From Bacillota bacterium (GTDB lineage: Bacteria; Bacillota; Limnochordia; Darwinibacteriales; DTU012), in assembly GCA_012521805.1 (NCBI GenBank), contig JAAYLQ010000064.1:1-30684 (forward strand): a stretch of DNA of 30,684 nt. The letters are read 5' to 3'. Positions 7,432-15,240 of the stretch are shown here, piece by piece. The translations under genes were made by a program, and so were the position numbers. The notes below the pieces were generated by a model, which was not told the origin of the DNA, made no database searches, and was given only the letters and a program-made list of their open reading frames with translations. How positions within the stretch are numbered: position 1 is the first letter of the stretch; every line of letters starts with the position of its first letter.

Positions 7432-7608
7432 ATGTACAATGTGGGAGATATTTTACGCCTGCGCAAAAAACATCCCTGCGGTGGCGACGAATGGGAAGTA
7501 ATGAAAACCGGAGTTGATATGCGCTTAAAGTGTTTAACCTGCGAACGAGTAATTCTGGTTCCCCGCGTTAAGCTGGTAAAACAGGTGAAGGAAGTTAAAA
7601 CCCCTTAA
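7432..7608 (+). CDS. DUF951 small protein (YyzM family)
   Basis: A 58-aa basic protein, MYNVGDILRLRKKHPCGGDEW, with a second half KCLTCERVILVPR. The HPCGG and CLTCER cysteines suggest a metal knuckle or nucleic-acid contact, typical of DUF951. The function is unknown. B. subtilis yyzM lies in the same neighbourhood as ychF, so synteny supports the call. The ATG at 7432 was chosen over an upstream GTG at 7417, because the latter lies inside the AGGTGGAGGG ribosome binding site. Confidence 0.88.
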   Translation: MYNVGDILRLRKKHPCGGDEWEVMKTGVDMRLKCLTCERVILVPRVKLVKQVKEVKTP

Positions 7609-7675
7609 ACAAACTGCACGCTTTTTCGCAGCTCGCATATACTAAGATGTGATCTTGCGAGAAAGGGGTTAAAAA

Positions 7676-8764
7676 GTGGGTCGAATTCGGAAGTTTTTTG
7701 CAGGCGGCATTACACCACAAGGGTTTTATTCGTTTTTTGATCAGATTGTCAGCGGTATGCCTTACCGTGTCTATATCCTAAAAGGTGGACCGGGCACAGG
7801 CAAATCTACTTTGATGACTAAAATTGCAGAGCATCTGCATGCTTTAGGTTATGATATCGAGCAGTTTCACTGCAGCTCAGATGCGGACTCCCTAGATGGA
7901 GTGGCGATACCCGCACTGAAAGCGGCGATCGTTGATGGTACAGCACCCCATATTATTGAGCCGCAATATCCCGGTTGTGTAGAGCGGATGATCAATCTAG
8001 GCGAATTTTGGGATGTTGATCAGGTTACCAGCCGGCGTCAGCAGATTATTGAGCTGACCAATGAAAATAAGGCGTGCTATCCCCGGGCCTATCGCTATCT
8101 GCGTGCTGCCAAAGAACTTTATGACGATACCAGCGAGATCAATAAAAGCTGCATGGATTTTGCTCAAGTTAACCAAGTGATTAAGAACCTGATCGATGAG
8201 ATTTTTGCTAATAAAGAAGACCGCAGCCGACTGGGCAGCATCAGGCGGTTATTTGCCTCTGCTTATACACCGCAGGGAACAGTTAATGAGCTGCACAGTA
8301 TTATGGAGGATTTCCCTACTCAATTCATCATTAAGGGGGAGCCGGGCGCCGGCAGAGATTTGGTAACCCAGCGGATTGCTGATTATGCTGTTGTTAAAGG
8401 CTATGATGTTGAAGCTTATCACTGTCCCCTTGATCCCAGCAGAATTGATCATTTGGCGCTGCCCCAATTAGGTACAGCGATTATATCTTCTTATCCGCCC
8501 CATATCTATGAAAAAAGCAGTGCAGAAGTAATTAACCTCAACGATTTCCTGGATCACTATCAGCGAAGTCATTATCAGCATACCCTGCATAAAAACCTTG
8601 TGCTGTTTGAGGAACTGGTAAATTTAGCACTGCGGCAGCTGCGGCGGGCAAAATCGACCCATGATGATTTAGAATTGAATTATGTCCGCTATATGGACTT
8701 CAGTAGATTTGAACAGCTGAAAGAAGAAATTATTGCCGATATTTTGGCTGACCCGAACAAATAG
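7676..8764 (+). CDS. Two-domain P-loop ATPase (PRK06851-like), second site degenerate
   Basis: A 362-aa protein built from an internal duplication. Half 1 has FAGGITPQGF (8-17), a Walker A GGPGTGKST (37-45) and GYDIEQFHCSSD (58-69). Half 2 repeats FASAYTPQGT, GEPGAGRDL (221-229) and GYDVEAYHCPLD (242-253), followed in both by a P-x-L-x-x-A-I and PPHI-like segment. In half 2 the Walker lysine is R227 and the next position is D228, so nucleotide hydrolysis there is unlikely. Uncharacterised homologues occur in spore-forming Firmicutes. GTG start at 7676 with GAAAGGGG upstream. The role is unknown; an ATP-driven switch with one dead site is inference. Confidence 0.85.
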   Translation: MGRIRKFFAGGITPQGFYSFFDQIVSGMPYRVYILKGGPGTGKSTLMTKIAEHLHALGYDIEQFHCSSDADSLDGVAIPALKAAIVDGTAPHIIEPQYPGCVERMINLGEFWDVDQVTSRRQQIIELTNENKACYPRAYRYLRAAKELYDDTSEINKSCMDFAQVNQVIKNLIDEIFANKEDRSRLGSIRRLFASAYTPQGTVNELHSIMEDFPTQFIIKGEPGAGRDLVTQRIADYAVVKGYDVEAYHCPLDPSRIDHLALPQLGTAIISSYPPHIYEKSSAEVINLNDFLDHYQRSHYQHTLHKNLVLFEELVNLALRQLRRAKSTHDDLELNYVRYMDFSRFEQLKEEIIADILADPNK

Positions 8765-8802
8765 AGAATGTGAATTTGCTGAAGGGTGGGTGTCACAAGC
8801 TT

Positions 8803-9885
8803 ATGCAGATAGGAATTGTTGGTTTGGCCAATGTGGGAAAGTCTACTTTATTTAACGCTTTAACGCGAGCAGACGTACCTGCCCTCAATTATCCGTTTTG
8901 CACAATTGAACCAAATGTTGGTGTGGTGATGATTCCAGATCAGCGCTTTTTAGCTGTGACTGATTTAGTGCAGCCGGAGAAAGCAACAGCCGCAGTGATT
9001 GAATTTGTCGATATTGCTGGTCTGGTGCGGGGGGCAAGCAGAGGGGAAGGATTGGGCAATAAATTTTTATCCCATATTCGGGAAGTTGATGCCATTATCC
9101 ATGTGATTCGTGCTTTTGCCGATCCCAATGTTAGTTCGGTAGAGGGAAGCGTTGATCCCCTCAGGGATTTAGAACTAGTGGAAACTGAACTGATCCTGGC
9201 TGATCTCCAAAGCCTTGAGAATCGGATTGAGCGGGTAACCCGCATGCTGAAAACGGGTGAACGGAAGTATGCTGAGGAACTGAAGGTACTGCAGGAAGCT
9301 CAACAGCATTTGAATGAAGGCAGAATTGATTTAATTGATGCTGACAAGCTTCCACCGGATTTGCGGCTGCTGTCCGCAAAACCGGTTTTATATTTAATTA
9401 ATATTGATGAGAATCAGCTGCTTAATCCTGAAGAGACAGAACAGCTGCTGCAGCCTTTAAGGGAAAAAGCCGCGGTGCGAAACTGTGAGGTACTGATGGT
9501 TTGTGCTGCTTTGGAAGCAGAGCTGGCCGCTTTAAGTCCCGATGAGGCTCGGGAATATCTAGCTGAATTTGGATTGGATGCTTCTGGTTTGACTAGGATA
9601 ATTGAGGCCGGACGCCGATTATTAAATTTAGTTACATTTTATACCATTAAAGGACCGGAATCCCGGGCTTGGCTTGTTCCCCGTGGAACAACAGCTCCTC
9701 AAGCAGCTGGTAAAATTCATACTGATATGGAACGCGGTTTTATCAAGGCTGAGGTGATTTCAGCGGACAAGCTGATTGCCTGTGGTTCGCTGGCGAAAGC
9801 TAAGGAACAGGGTGCAGTGCGCTTAGAAGGTAAGGATTATCAGGTGCAGGATGGCGATGTAATTTTATTTCATTTCAATGTTTGA
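8803..9885 (+). CDS. ychF: Ribosome-binding ATPase/GTPase YchF (Obg/OLA1 family)
   Basis: A 360-aa conserved P-loop protein that binds ribosomes and prefers ATP. G1 is GLANVGKST (7-15), the switch II segment is FVDIAGLVRGASRGEGLGNKFL, and the G4 position reads NIDE rather than NKxD, the family's explanation for ATP preference. The C-terminal TGS domain begins near FYTIKGPESRAW and ends DGDVILFHFNV. The ATG at 8803 was used rather than an earlier GTG at 8770, since known family members begin MxxGIVGLPNVGKST and GGGTGGG lies 12 nt upstream. The rpsF promoter -35 overlaps its stop codon. Confidence 0.96.
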   Translation: MQIGIVGLANVGKSTLFNALTRADVPALNYPFCTIEPNVGVVMIPDQRFLAVTDLVQPEKATAAVIEFVDIAGLVRGASRGEGLGNKFLSHIREVDAIIHVIRAFADPNVSSVEGSVDPLRDLELVETELILADLQSLENRIERVTRMLKTGERKYAEELKVLQEAQQHLNEGRIDLIDADKLPPDLRLLSAKPVLYLINIDENQLLNPEETEQLLQPLREKAAVRNCEVLMVCAALEAELAALSPDEAREYLAEFGLDASGLTRIIEAGRRLLNLVTFYTIKGPESRAWLVPRGTTAPQAAGKIHTDMERGFIKAEVISADKLIACGSLAKAKEQGAVRLEGKDYQVQDGDVILFHFNV

Positions 9886-9911
9886 CTTATCTTAGTTGAC
9901 AGTGATATAAT
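9882..9911 (+). promoter_or_regulatory. SigA promoter for rpsF-ssb-rpsR
   Basis: TTGACT (9882-9887), 18-nt spacer, TATAAT (9906-9911). The -35 overlaps the ychF stop codon. The predicted start near 9918 places the hairpin at 9924-9943 at the very 5' end of the leader. Confidence 0.7.
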
Positions 9912-9913
9912 AA

Positions 9914-9951
9914 GACAGGCCCTGCCCTAGAATACTCTAGGGCCGCTAGTC
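9914..9951 (+). promoter_or_regulatory. Candidate S6:S18 autoregulatory leader of rpsF
   Basis: An 8-bp perfect stem GCCCTAGA (9924-9931) and TCTAGGGC (9936-9943) with an ATAC loop, followed at once by CCG (9943-9945). A hairpin with an unpaired CCG on its 3' side is the known signature of the S6:S18 mRNA binding site (family knowledge). An alternative pairing, GGCCCT (9919-9924 region) with AGGGCC (9939-9944), would compete with it. Confidence 0.45.
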
Positions 9952-9974
9952 CAGAGGGAGGAGGTGAGCCATCG

Positions 9975-10265
9975 GTGCGTACCTATGAATTAATGCTGCT
10001 GTTAAGCCCTGAGTTGGAAGAGGAAGCAGTAGATGCGTTAATTGCAAGAACTACTGAGATTGTAACATCCAGAAACGGTGAAATTGAAAATATCGACAAA
10101 TGGGGTAAGCGCAGACTTGCTTATGAGGTACAGGATCACACCGAAGGCTTCTATGTGGTAATCACATTTAAAGCAGATAACGAAGCGACTACCGAAGTCG
10201 ATCGTGTTCTCAAGATTACCGAAGAAGTTCTTCGTTTTCTGCTCGTTCGCACAGGTAAAGAATGA
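9975..10265 (+). CDS. rpsF: 30S ribosomal protein bS6
   Basis: A 96-aa protein of usual length. MRTYELMLLLSPELEEEAVDALI, the KWGKRRLAYEVQDHTEGFYVVITFKAD core and ITEEVLRFLLVR are typical of bS6, which binds 16S rRNA as a heterodimer with bS18. GTG start at 9975 follows a strong GGGAGGAGGTG site. It is first in the classical rpsF-ssb-rpsR operon; the gap to ssb is 19 nt. Confidence 0.97.
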   Translation: MRTYELMLLLSPELEEEAVDALIARTTEIVTSRNGEIENIDKWGKRRLAYEVQDHTEGFYVVITFKADNEATTEVDRVLKITEEVLRFLLVRTGKE

Positions 10266-10284
10266 GCGAAGGAGTGATTTTTAA

Positions 10285-10662
10285 GTGTTGAATCGCATAA
10301 TCCTTATTGGGCGGTTGGTCGCAGATCCTCAATTGCGTTACACTCAGAGTGGAATTGCTGTGACTTCTTTTACGATAGCTGTTGATCGGTCTTTCGCTTC
10401 CCAAAATGGTGAGCGGGAGACAGATTTTATTGATATTGTCACTTGGCGCAAATTGGCCGAAACTTGTGCGAATCATCTCAATAAAGGCCGCTTAGTTGCA
10501 GTTGAAGGAAGACTGCAGATCCGCTCTTATGATGATCGCGATGGAATTCGCCGTAAGGCTGCCGAGGTGGTGGCTGACCAGGTCCAATTCCTTGATTGGC
10601 CAAATCGTGATCAAAACATGACCATTCCGTCCGAATCAGGATTTGATGATGTTCCATTTTAA
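10285..10662 (+). CDS. ssb: Single-stranded DNA-binding protein
   Basis: A 125-aa OB-fold protein. MLNRIILIGRLVADPQLRYT, FTIAVDRSF, DFIDIVTWRKLAE and GRLVAVEGRLQIRSY are standard. The acidic tail ends FDDVPF, the conserved partner-docking tip. The disordered linker between OB fold and tail is short (the protein is clearly shorter than B. subtilis SsbA). GTG start at 10285, with AAGGAG (10269-10274) upstream. It lies between the two ribosomal genes in the usual order. Confidence 0.96.
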   Translation: MLNRIILIGRLVADPQLRYTQSGIAVTSFTIAVDRSFASQNGERETDFIDIVTWRKLAETCANHLNKGRLVAVEGRLQIRSYDDRDGIRRKAAEVVADQVQFLDWPNRDQNMTIPSESGFDDVPF

Positions 10663-10686
10663 TCAAATAGATTTGGAGGCAGGATT

Positions 10687-10917
10687 ATGGCCAGAGATAG
10701 AGGTCGTAGAGGCAGAAGAAAGGTTTGTGCCTTCTGCGTTGATAAAATTGAGCAGGTAGACTACAAAGATGCCGGCCGCTTGCGCAAATATGTGACTGAG
10801 CGGGGCAAAATTTTACCGCGCCGCATTTCCGGTAACTGCGCAATTCATCAACGTCAGTTGACAGTTGCGATTAAACGCGCTCGTCAAATGGCACTGATGC
10901 CTTATACAGTAGAGTAA
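10687..10917 (+). CDS. rpsR: 30S ribosomal protein bS18, zinc-binding form
   Basis: A 76-aa basic protein: RGRRGRRKVCAFCVDKIEQ, YKDAGRLRKYVTERGKILPRRISG, then RQLTVAIKRARQMALMPY. It contains CAFC in the N-terminal part and NCAIHQ in the middle, giving three cysteines plus a histidine. That is the metal-binding C+ form of bS18; B. subtilis S18 lacks the second pair. ATG at 10687 has GGAGG seven nucleotides upstream. A strong terminator ends the operon right after it. Confidence 0.97.
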   Translation: MARDRGRRGRRKVCAFCVDKIEQVDYKDAGRLRKYVTERGKILPRRISGNCAIHQRQLTVAIKRARQMALMPYTVE

Positions 10918-10922
10918 AAGTT

Positions 10923-10949
10923 GGAGCAGCAAAGCTGCTCCCTTTTTTT
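10923..10949 (+). terminator. Terminator of the rpsF-ssb-rpsR operon
   Basis: GGAGCAGC (10923-10930) pairs with GCTGCTCC (10934-10941) across an AAA loop, followed by seven T residues. Confidence 0.92.
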
Positions 10950-11031
10950 ACCGCAGATCTGGTCGGCAGGACTATATTAGAACATAGAGAAGTACATATG
11001 AGTTAGAATCTGGTGGGATGGTGAACAGGCA

Positions 11032-11982
11032 TTGAAAACGAGTGCGGTAACCGAAGGAGCAGTGTCAGCGGGAATTATTGTGCTCCTGGGTCTCCTCAGC
11101 TTCACATTTGGTTTATTCAGCTTCTTTATTCCTGTGCCGCTGGCAGTAATAGTTTATCGCCATAACCTAAAAACAGGGATGCTGGTAGCCTTTGCATCGG
11201 CAGCTGTTGCTTCTCTGCTGCTGATGATGCCGCTGCTGGGACTAGAAATATTAATTGTTGGGTTTATCGGGATAGTCCTTGGTTTGGCAATTAAAGAAAA
11301 TCTCAGCTTTGCCCGTACTTTCATAATTGGCGCTGGAGCGGCGGTGCTGGCATCAATTCTGCGCTTGGCTGCATTATCACTTATTGCTGATTATAATATC
11401 ATTGCAGATTTCACTCAGGTATGGGAAAGAGTTTCGCGGCAGGCACTAGAGTTGTGGCAGGCTTCGGACATGCCGTCAGAGCTGCTTGACCAGTATACCG
11501 AACTTTTCAGCAGTATGCCTTCTCTATTTGCTGTGCTGCTGCCCCTTTCAATTCTGGCCCTTAGTTTATTTGAGACGATACTTTGTTTAATGTTTATGAA
11601 CATAGTTTTCAAACGATTTGGAGTGTCCCTTCCCAAAGTACCGCCGTTTATTCGCTGGCAGCTTCCCTGGCATTTTGTCTGGGGCTATATTATCGGGAAG
11701 GCGCTGACAATAGTTTATGCCTATTTTCCCAGCCAGATTATGCAGGCGCTCGCTGTTAACGTGGATCTCTTCTTTTCTGGTGCATTCTTTATCCAAGGCT
11801 TAGCCATCCTGTGGTATTATCTCACTCAAGCGGAAATCAGAAAGGGCTTTCGGATTTTTATCACTGCTGTACTGCTGCTCACAGGCAATGTATTAATCTT
11901 TAATATTCTTGTTATGTTAGGAGTCCTGGATACCTGGTTTGATATCCGCAAGCTGAATATGGAAGATAAGGAGGATAAATAG
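11032..11982 (+). CDS. yybS: YybS-like membrane protein (DUF2232)
   Basis: A 316-aa protein with about eight hydrophobic segments, starting with GIIVLLGLLSFTFGLFSFFIPVPLAVIVYR. This is the pattern of DUF2232/YybS, an S-component-like membrane family of unknown substrate. TTG start at 11032, the only sensible start in frame. The C-terminus is charged (MEDKEDK), and that stretch encodes the GGAGG site for rplI, which starts one base after the stop. In B. subtilis the order is yybS-gdpP-rplI-dnaB helicase; here gdpP is missing from between yybS and rplI. Confidence 0.85.
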   Translation: MKTSAVTEGAVSAGIIVLLGLLSFTFGLFSFFIPVPLAVIVYRHNLKTGMLVAFASAAVASLLLMMPLLGLEILIVGFIGIVLGLAIKENLSFARTFIIGAGAAVLASILRLAALSLIADYNIIADFTQVWERVSRQALELWQASDMPSELLDQYTELFSSMPSLFAVLLPLSILALSLFETILCLMFMNIVFKRFGVSLPKVPPFIRWQLPWHFVWGYIIGKALTIVYAYFPSQIMQALAVNVDLFFSGAFFIQGLAILWYYLTQAEIRKGFRIFITAVLLLTGNVLIFNILVMLGVLDTWFDIRKLNMEDKEDK

Positions 11983-11983
11983 C

Positions 11984-12430
11984 ATGGAAGTTATTCTGCA
12001 AAAAGATGTGAAAAGTTTAGGTAAAAAAGGTGATATTGTTGACGTTGCGGAAGGTTATGCCCGCAACTATTTAATCCCCCGCGGCTTAGCTGTGGAAGCC
12101 ACAAAAGGCAACCTCAAGCAGGTGAGTTTAGAGAACAAAGCTAAGCGGCAGAGGCAGGAACGGGAGCTGAAGGAGGCTCAAGCTGTTGCTGCCAAATTAG
12201 ATGGACAGAAATTACAGATAGCCACTAAAGTAGGCGAAGCAGGAAAACTATTTGGCTCAATTACCAATCAAGATATTGCTGACCGCTTAAAACGCCAGTA
12301 TAAGGTTGAAATTGACAAGAGGAAAATCGAGCTGGAAGAGCCAATCAAGAGCTTAGGAAACTATTCTGTTACTCTTCGCATTCATCCCAAAGTTAAAGCA
12401 GAGGTTATTGTGCAAGTTATTGAAGGTTAA
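11984..12430 (+). CDS. rplI: 50S ribosomal protein bL9
   Basis: A 148-aa protein with MEVILQKDVKSLGKKGDIVDVAEGYARNYLIPRGLA at the N-terminus (the rRNA-binding domain signature), a long charged helix, and a C-terminal domain with VGEAGKLFGSITNQDIADRL. The length is usual. The ATG at 11984 follows the GGAGG that lies in the end of yybS. The AAGGAG for lonC overlaps its own stop codon, so rplI and lonC are likely co-transcribed. Confidence 0.97.
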   Translation: MEVILQKDVKSLGKKGDIVDVAEGYARNYLIPRGLAVEATKGNLKQVSLENKAKRQRQERELKEAQAVAAKLDGQKLQIATKVGEAGKLFGSITNQDIADRLKRQYKVEIDKRKIELEEPIKSLGNYSVTLRIHPKVKAEVIVQVIEG

Positions 12431-12444
12431 GGAGAATTATCAGC

Positions 12445-14376
12445 ATGTTTGTGGAATCGAAAAACCAAGGTTTAGATCATCTAGAGTTCGACGAAAACAG
12501 CATCAACCACAAGATATCTGTCATGTTTGATCTCTTAAGTGAGCTGCATGGTTCAGAGCAGTTAGTGCTGAAAGCCGGCAAGCTCAATGCCCTGGATCTA
12601 ATGGACTCTAATAAAATCTCGGAGCGCCTGACAGCGCTGGCGCGGTTAGTTTATGACGATCCTACCATTAACAAGGAATACACAGAATCGGAATTTGATG
12701 CAGTTGTGAATGATCTTGAAAACAACATAGCTTACATGCTTGCCAAGCATGCAGTAGAAAAAGAGTTAGAAGCAAAAGTAGCAGCGCTGATGCAGGAGCG
12801 TCATCAAGAATACCTGCAGGAGATTCAAGCTGAAGTGATCAAACAAGAACTCGGTGCGGACAACGCCCAGACTTTGAAAAAATACGCAGAATTAGAAATG
12901 CTCGAAGCCAAGCAGCTGTCTGCGTCAGCAGTGGATTTGATGCGGCCTTCAGACCTGTCGCAAATTGTCGGACAAAAAAATGCCCTGACAGCACTCCTGA
13001 GTAAGCTCAGTTCTCCTTTTCCGCAGCATATCATTATTTACGGTCCTCCAGGAGTAGGTAAGACTACTGCAGCGCGGTTGGCGCTGGATTACGCTAAAAC
13101 TCGGCCGTATACTCCCTTTGAGGAAGATGCTCCGTTTGTAGAAGTTGATGGTACAACCCTTCGCTGGGATCCCAGGGAGATTACCAATCCCCTCCTAGGT
13201 TCTGTCCATGATCCGATTTATCAAGGGGCAAGGCGGGACTTAGCAGACGGGGCTATTCCCGAACCAAAATTGGGGTTGGTGACGAAAGCCCATGGAGGCG
13301 TGCTGTTCATTGATGAGATTGGGGAGTTAGATCCCCTGCTTCAGAATAAACTGCTGAAAGTACTTGAGGATAAACGGGTGATGTTTGATTCCGCCTATTT
13401 TGATCCCGATGATCCGAGAGTACCAAAGTGGATTAAAAAACTCTTTACCGATGGAGCACCGGCAGATTTTATTCTGATTGGTGCGACTACAAGAGATCCA
13501 ACCGAAATTAATCCCGCTCTGCGGTCCCGCTGTGCAGAAATTTTCTTTGAGCCGCTTTCCGAAAAAGATATCGAAGATATTGTTGCCGCTGCGGCACAGC
13601 GGCTGGATATCAATCTGGATCCGCAGCTGTGCAAAATGATTGCCCAGTATACAATAGAAGGCAGGCAAGCAGTGCGTCTGCTGGCTGATGCCTACAGTGC
13701 TGCGCTGTTTCGCGGTTATGAAGCAGGCAGCAGTATGACTGAGGTGACAATTACCAAGGAAGATTTGATGGCAGTGATTAATGGTGCCCGGTTAATGCCG
13801 ATGAATTACATAAAAGCGTCCAGTAAATTTGAAGTTGGCCGCACCTTCGGATTAGGTGTAAGCGGATTTTTAGGTTCAGTACTGGAAATTGAAGCAGTTG
13901 CCTTTCCCGCTGCTCAAGCCGATAAAGGGATAGTTCGTTTTAACGATACTGCCGGAAGTATGGCTAAAGACAGCGTTTTTAATGCAGCCAGCGTCTTTAG
14001 GCTTTTAACAGGGGAAGAACTGAACAGCTATGATCTGCACGTCAATATCATCGGCGGTGGTAATATCGATGGACCCTCAGCTGGAACGGCAATTTTGCTG
14101 GCAATCTATTCTGCTGTTAAACAAGTGCCGCTGCCTCAGGATGTGGCAATAACCGGTGAAATTTCGCTTCAGGGTAAAATCAAGCCTGTTGGCGGTATTC
14201 CTGAGAAGATCTATGGTGCTAAGCGGGCTGGGATGCGGAGAGTTTTCATACCGGCAGACAATTTAGATGCAGCAGCAAATATTGATTATGGTATTGAAAT
14301 CGTTGGTGTCGCTGATGTAGAAGAACTGTTAGAACAGCTTTTTTCCCATACTGCCAGTGAACGTGAGGTGGGATAA
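12445..14376 (+). CDS. lonC: LonC, sporulation-associated Lon-family ATP-dependent protease
   Basis: A 643-aa protein. It has an N-terminal helical region without the full LonA substrate domain, an AAA+ module with Walker A GPPGVGKTT (200-208) and Walker B VLFIDEIG (286-293), and a C-terminal Lon protease domain. The catalytic dyad is S545 (GPSAG) and K588 (GGIPEKIYGAKRAG), separated by 43 residues exactly as in E. coli Lon (679/722). The LonB/LonC subfamilies are restricted to spore formers, and LonC is proposed to act in the sporulation programme. The alternative is the sister LonB, but the long N-terminal region and position by rplI favour LonC. Its stop overlaps the aroE start by one base. 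Confidence 0.9.
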   Translation: MFVESKNQGLDHLEFDENSINHKISVMFDLLSELHGSEQLVLKAGKLNALDLMDSNKISERLTALARLVYDDPTINKEYTESEFDAVVNDLENNIAYMLAKHAVEKELEAKVAALMQERHQEYLQEIQAEVIKQELGADNAQTLKKYAELEMLEAKQLSASAVDLMRPSDLSQIVGQKNALTALLSKLSSPFPQHIIIYGPPGVGKTTAARLALDYAKTRPYTPFEEDAPFVEVDGTTLRWDPREITNPLLGSVHDPIYQGARRDLADGAIPEPKLGLVTKAHGGVLFIDEIGELDPLLQNKLLKVLEDKRVMFDSAYFDPDDPRVPKWIKKLFTDGAPADFILIGATTRDPTEINPALRSRCAEIFFEPLSEKDIEDIVAAAAQRLDINLDPQLCKMIAQYTIEGRQAVRLLADAYSAALFRGYEAGSSMTEVTITKEDLMAVINGARLMPMNYIKASSKFEVGRTFGLGVSGFLGSVLEIEAVAFPAAQADKGIVRFNDTAGSMAKDSVFNAASVFRLLTGEELNSYDLHVNIIGGGNIDGPSAGTAILLAIYSAVKQVPLPQDVAITGEISLQGKIKPVGGIPEKIYGAKRAGMRRVFIPADNLDAAANIDYGIEIVGVADVEELLEQLFSHTASEREVG

Positions 14377-15209
14377 TGGAACTTTTAGGAGTTATTGGTA
14401 ATCCGATTGGCCATTCTTTATCTCCCGTAATGCACAGTGCTGCCTTTAAGGCTGTCGGCCGCAGTGCTCTCTATCTGCCGTTCTTGGTAGAAGCAGACCA
14501 GCTGTCCCAGGCTATCTATGGAGCGCAGGCCCTTGGCTTTACTGGTCTTAACATTACTGTGCCCTATAAAGAAAAAGTTCTGCCCTACTTAACTGAACTG
14601 ACCGATGAAGCTGAGGCAGTTCAGTCGGTTAATACCATTAAGTTCACGGAAGATCGGATCATCGGGCACAGCACAGACGGGGAAGGCTTTATGGCTGCTG
14701 CCGAGTATGAACTCGGGTATGATTTCAGGGGCAAGACAGTTTTGATTGTGGGAGCAGGTGGCGCTGCTAAGGCGGTTACAGCTGCTCTTTTGAACAAACA
14801 GTGTCAGGTTTATATTACTAACCGCACACTAGAACGGGCAGAGCAGCTGGTCCATTCACTAAATCGCTTTGGAACCCAGCTGGAGGTGGTTCCCCTAAAT
14901 TCAGCTGCGCTGGAACCGGTTATGGATGAGATTGAGGTGGTAGTGAACACAACATCTGTAGGCATGGCCCAAAATTTAGGGCAGACGCCTCTGGCACCAA
15001 GCTTATTAGCACCGCACCAGTTGGTGATCGATATTATCTACAATCCGGAAAAGACCCAGCTGTTAAAAGCTGCGGAACAAATTGGCTGTCGTGTGCAGAA
15101 CGGTGTGGGGATGCTGGTTTGGCAGGCTGTTAAGGCGTGGGAGTTTTGGTGGGGGATTACTCCGCCGGCAGAAATTATGTATCAAGCAGTAAAAGCCTCC
15201 CTATCTTGA
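14376..15209 (+). CDS. aroE: Shikimate dehydrogenase
   Basis: A 277-aa NADP-dependent enzyme that reduces 3-dehydroshikimate in chorismate synthesis. The substrate-site motif is GNPIGHSLSPVMHSAAF (8-24), the catalytic lysine is K65 in NITVPYKEKV, and the catalytic aspartate is in STDGEGF. The Rossmann loop is VGAGGAAKAVTAAL and the basic NADP clamp NRTLERA. The ATG overlaps the lonC stop (TAATG). The stop codon lies inside the stem of the following terminator. There is no functional link to lonC beyond sharing a transcript. Confidence 0.96.
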   Translation: MELLGVIGNPIGHSLSPVMHSAAFKAVGRSALYLPFLVEADQLSQAIYGAQALGFTGLNITVPYKEKVLPYLTELTDEAEAVQSVNTIKFTEDRIIGHSTDGEGFMAAAEYELGYDFRGKTVLIVGAGGAAKAVTAALLNKQCQVYITNRTLERAEQLVHSLNRFGTQLEVVPLNSAALEPVMDEIEVVVNTTSVGMAQNLGQTPLAPSLLAPHQLVIDIIYNPEKTQLLKAAEQIGCRVQNGVGMLVWQAVKAWEFWWGITPPAEIMYQAVKASLS

Positions 15210-15235
15210 ATGCGGTGAAGATAGGGAGGCTTTTT
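15192..15235. terminator. Bidirectional terminator between aroE and galK
   Basis: A 16-bp perfect stem: AAAGCCTCCCTATCTT at 15192-15207 with its complement at 15218-15233, T-tract on the plus side and an A/T-rich flank on the minus side. It includes the aroE stop codon and ends five bases before the galK stop. Confidence 0.93.
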
Positions 15236-15240
15236 CTAAT

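Noticed and set aside
7633..7662. Hairpin CTCGC...GCGAG before the two-P-loop ATPase
   Set aside because: A short stem with a bulge and no T-run; it may be a local structure but is not enough to call a terminator or riboswitch.
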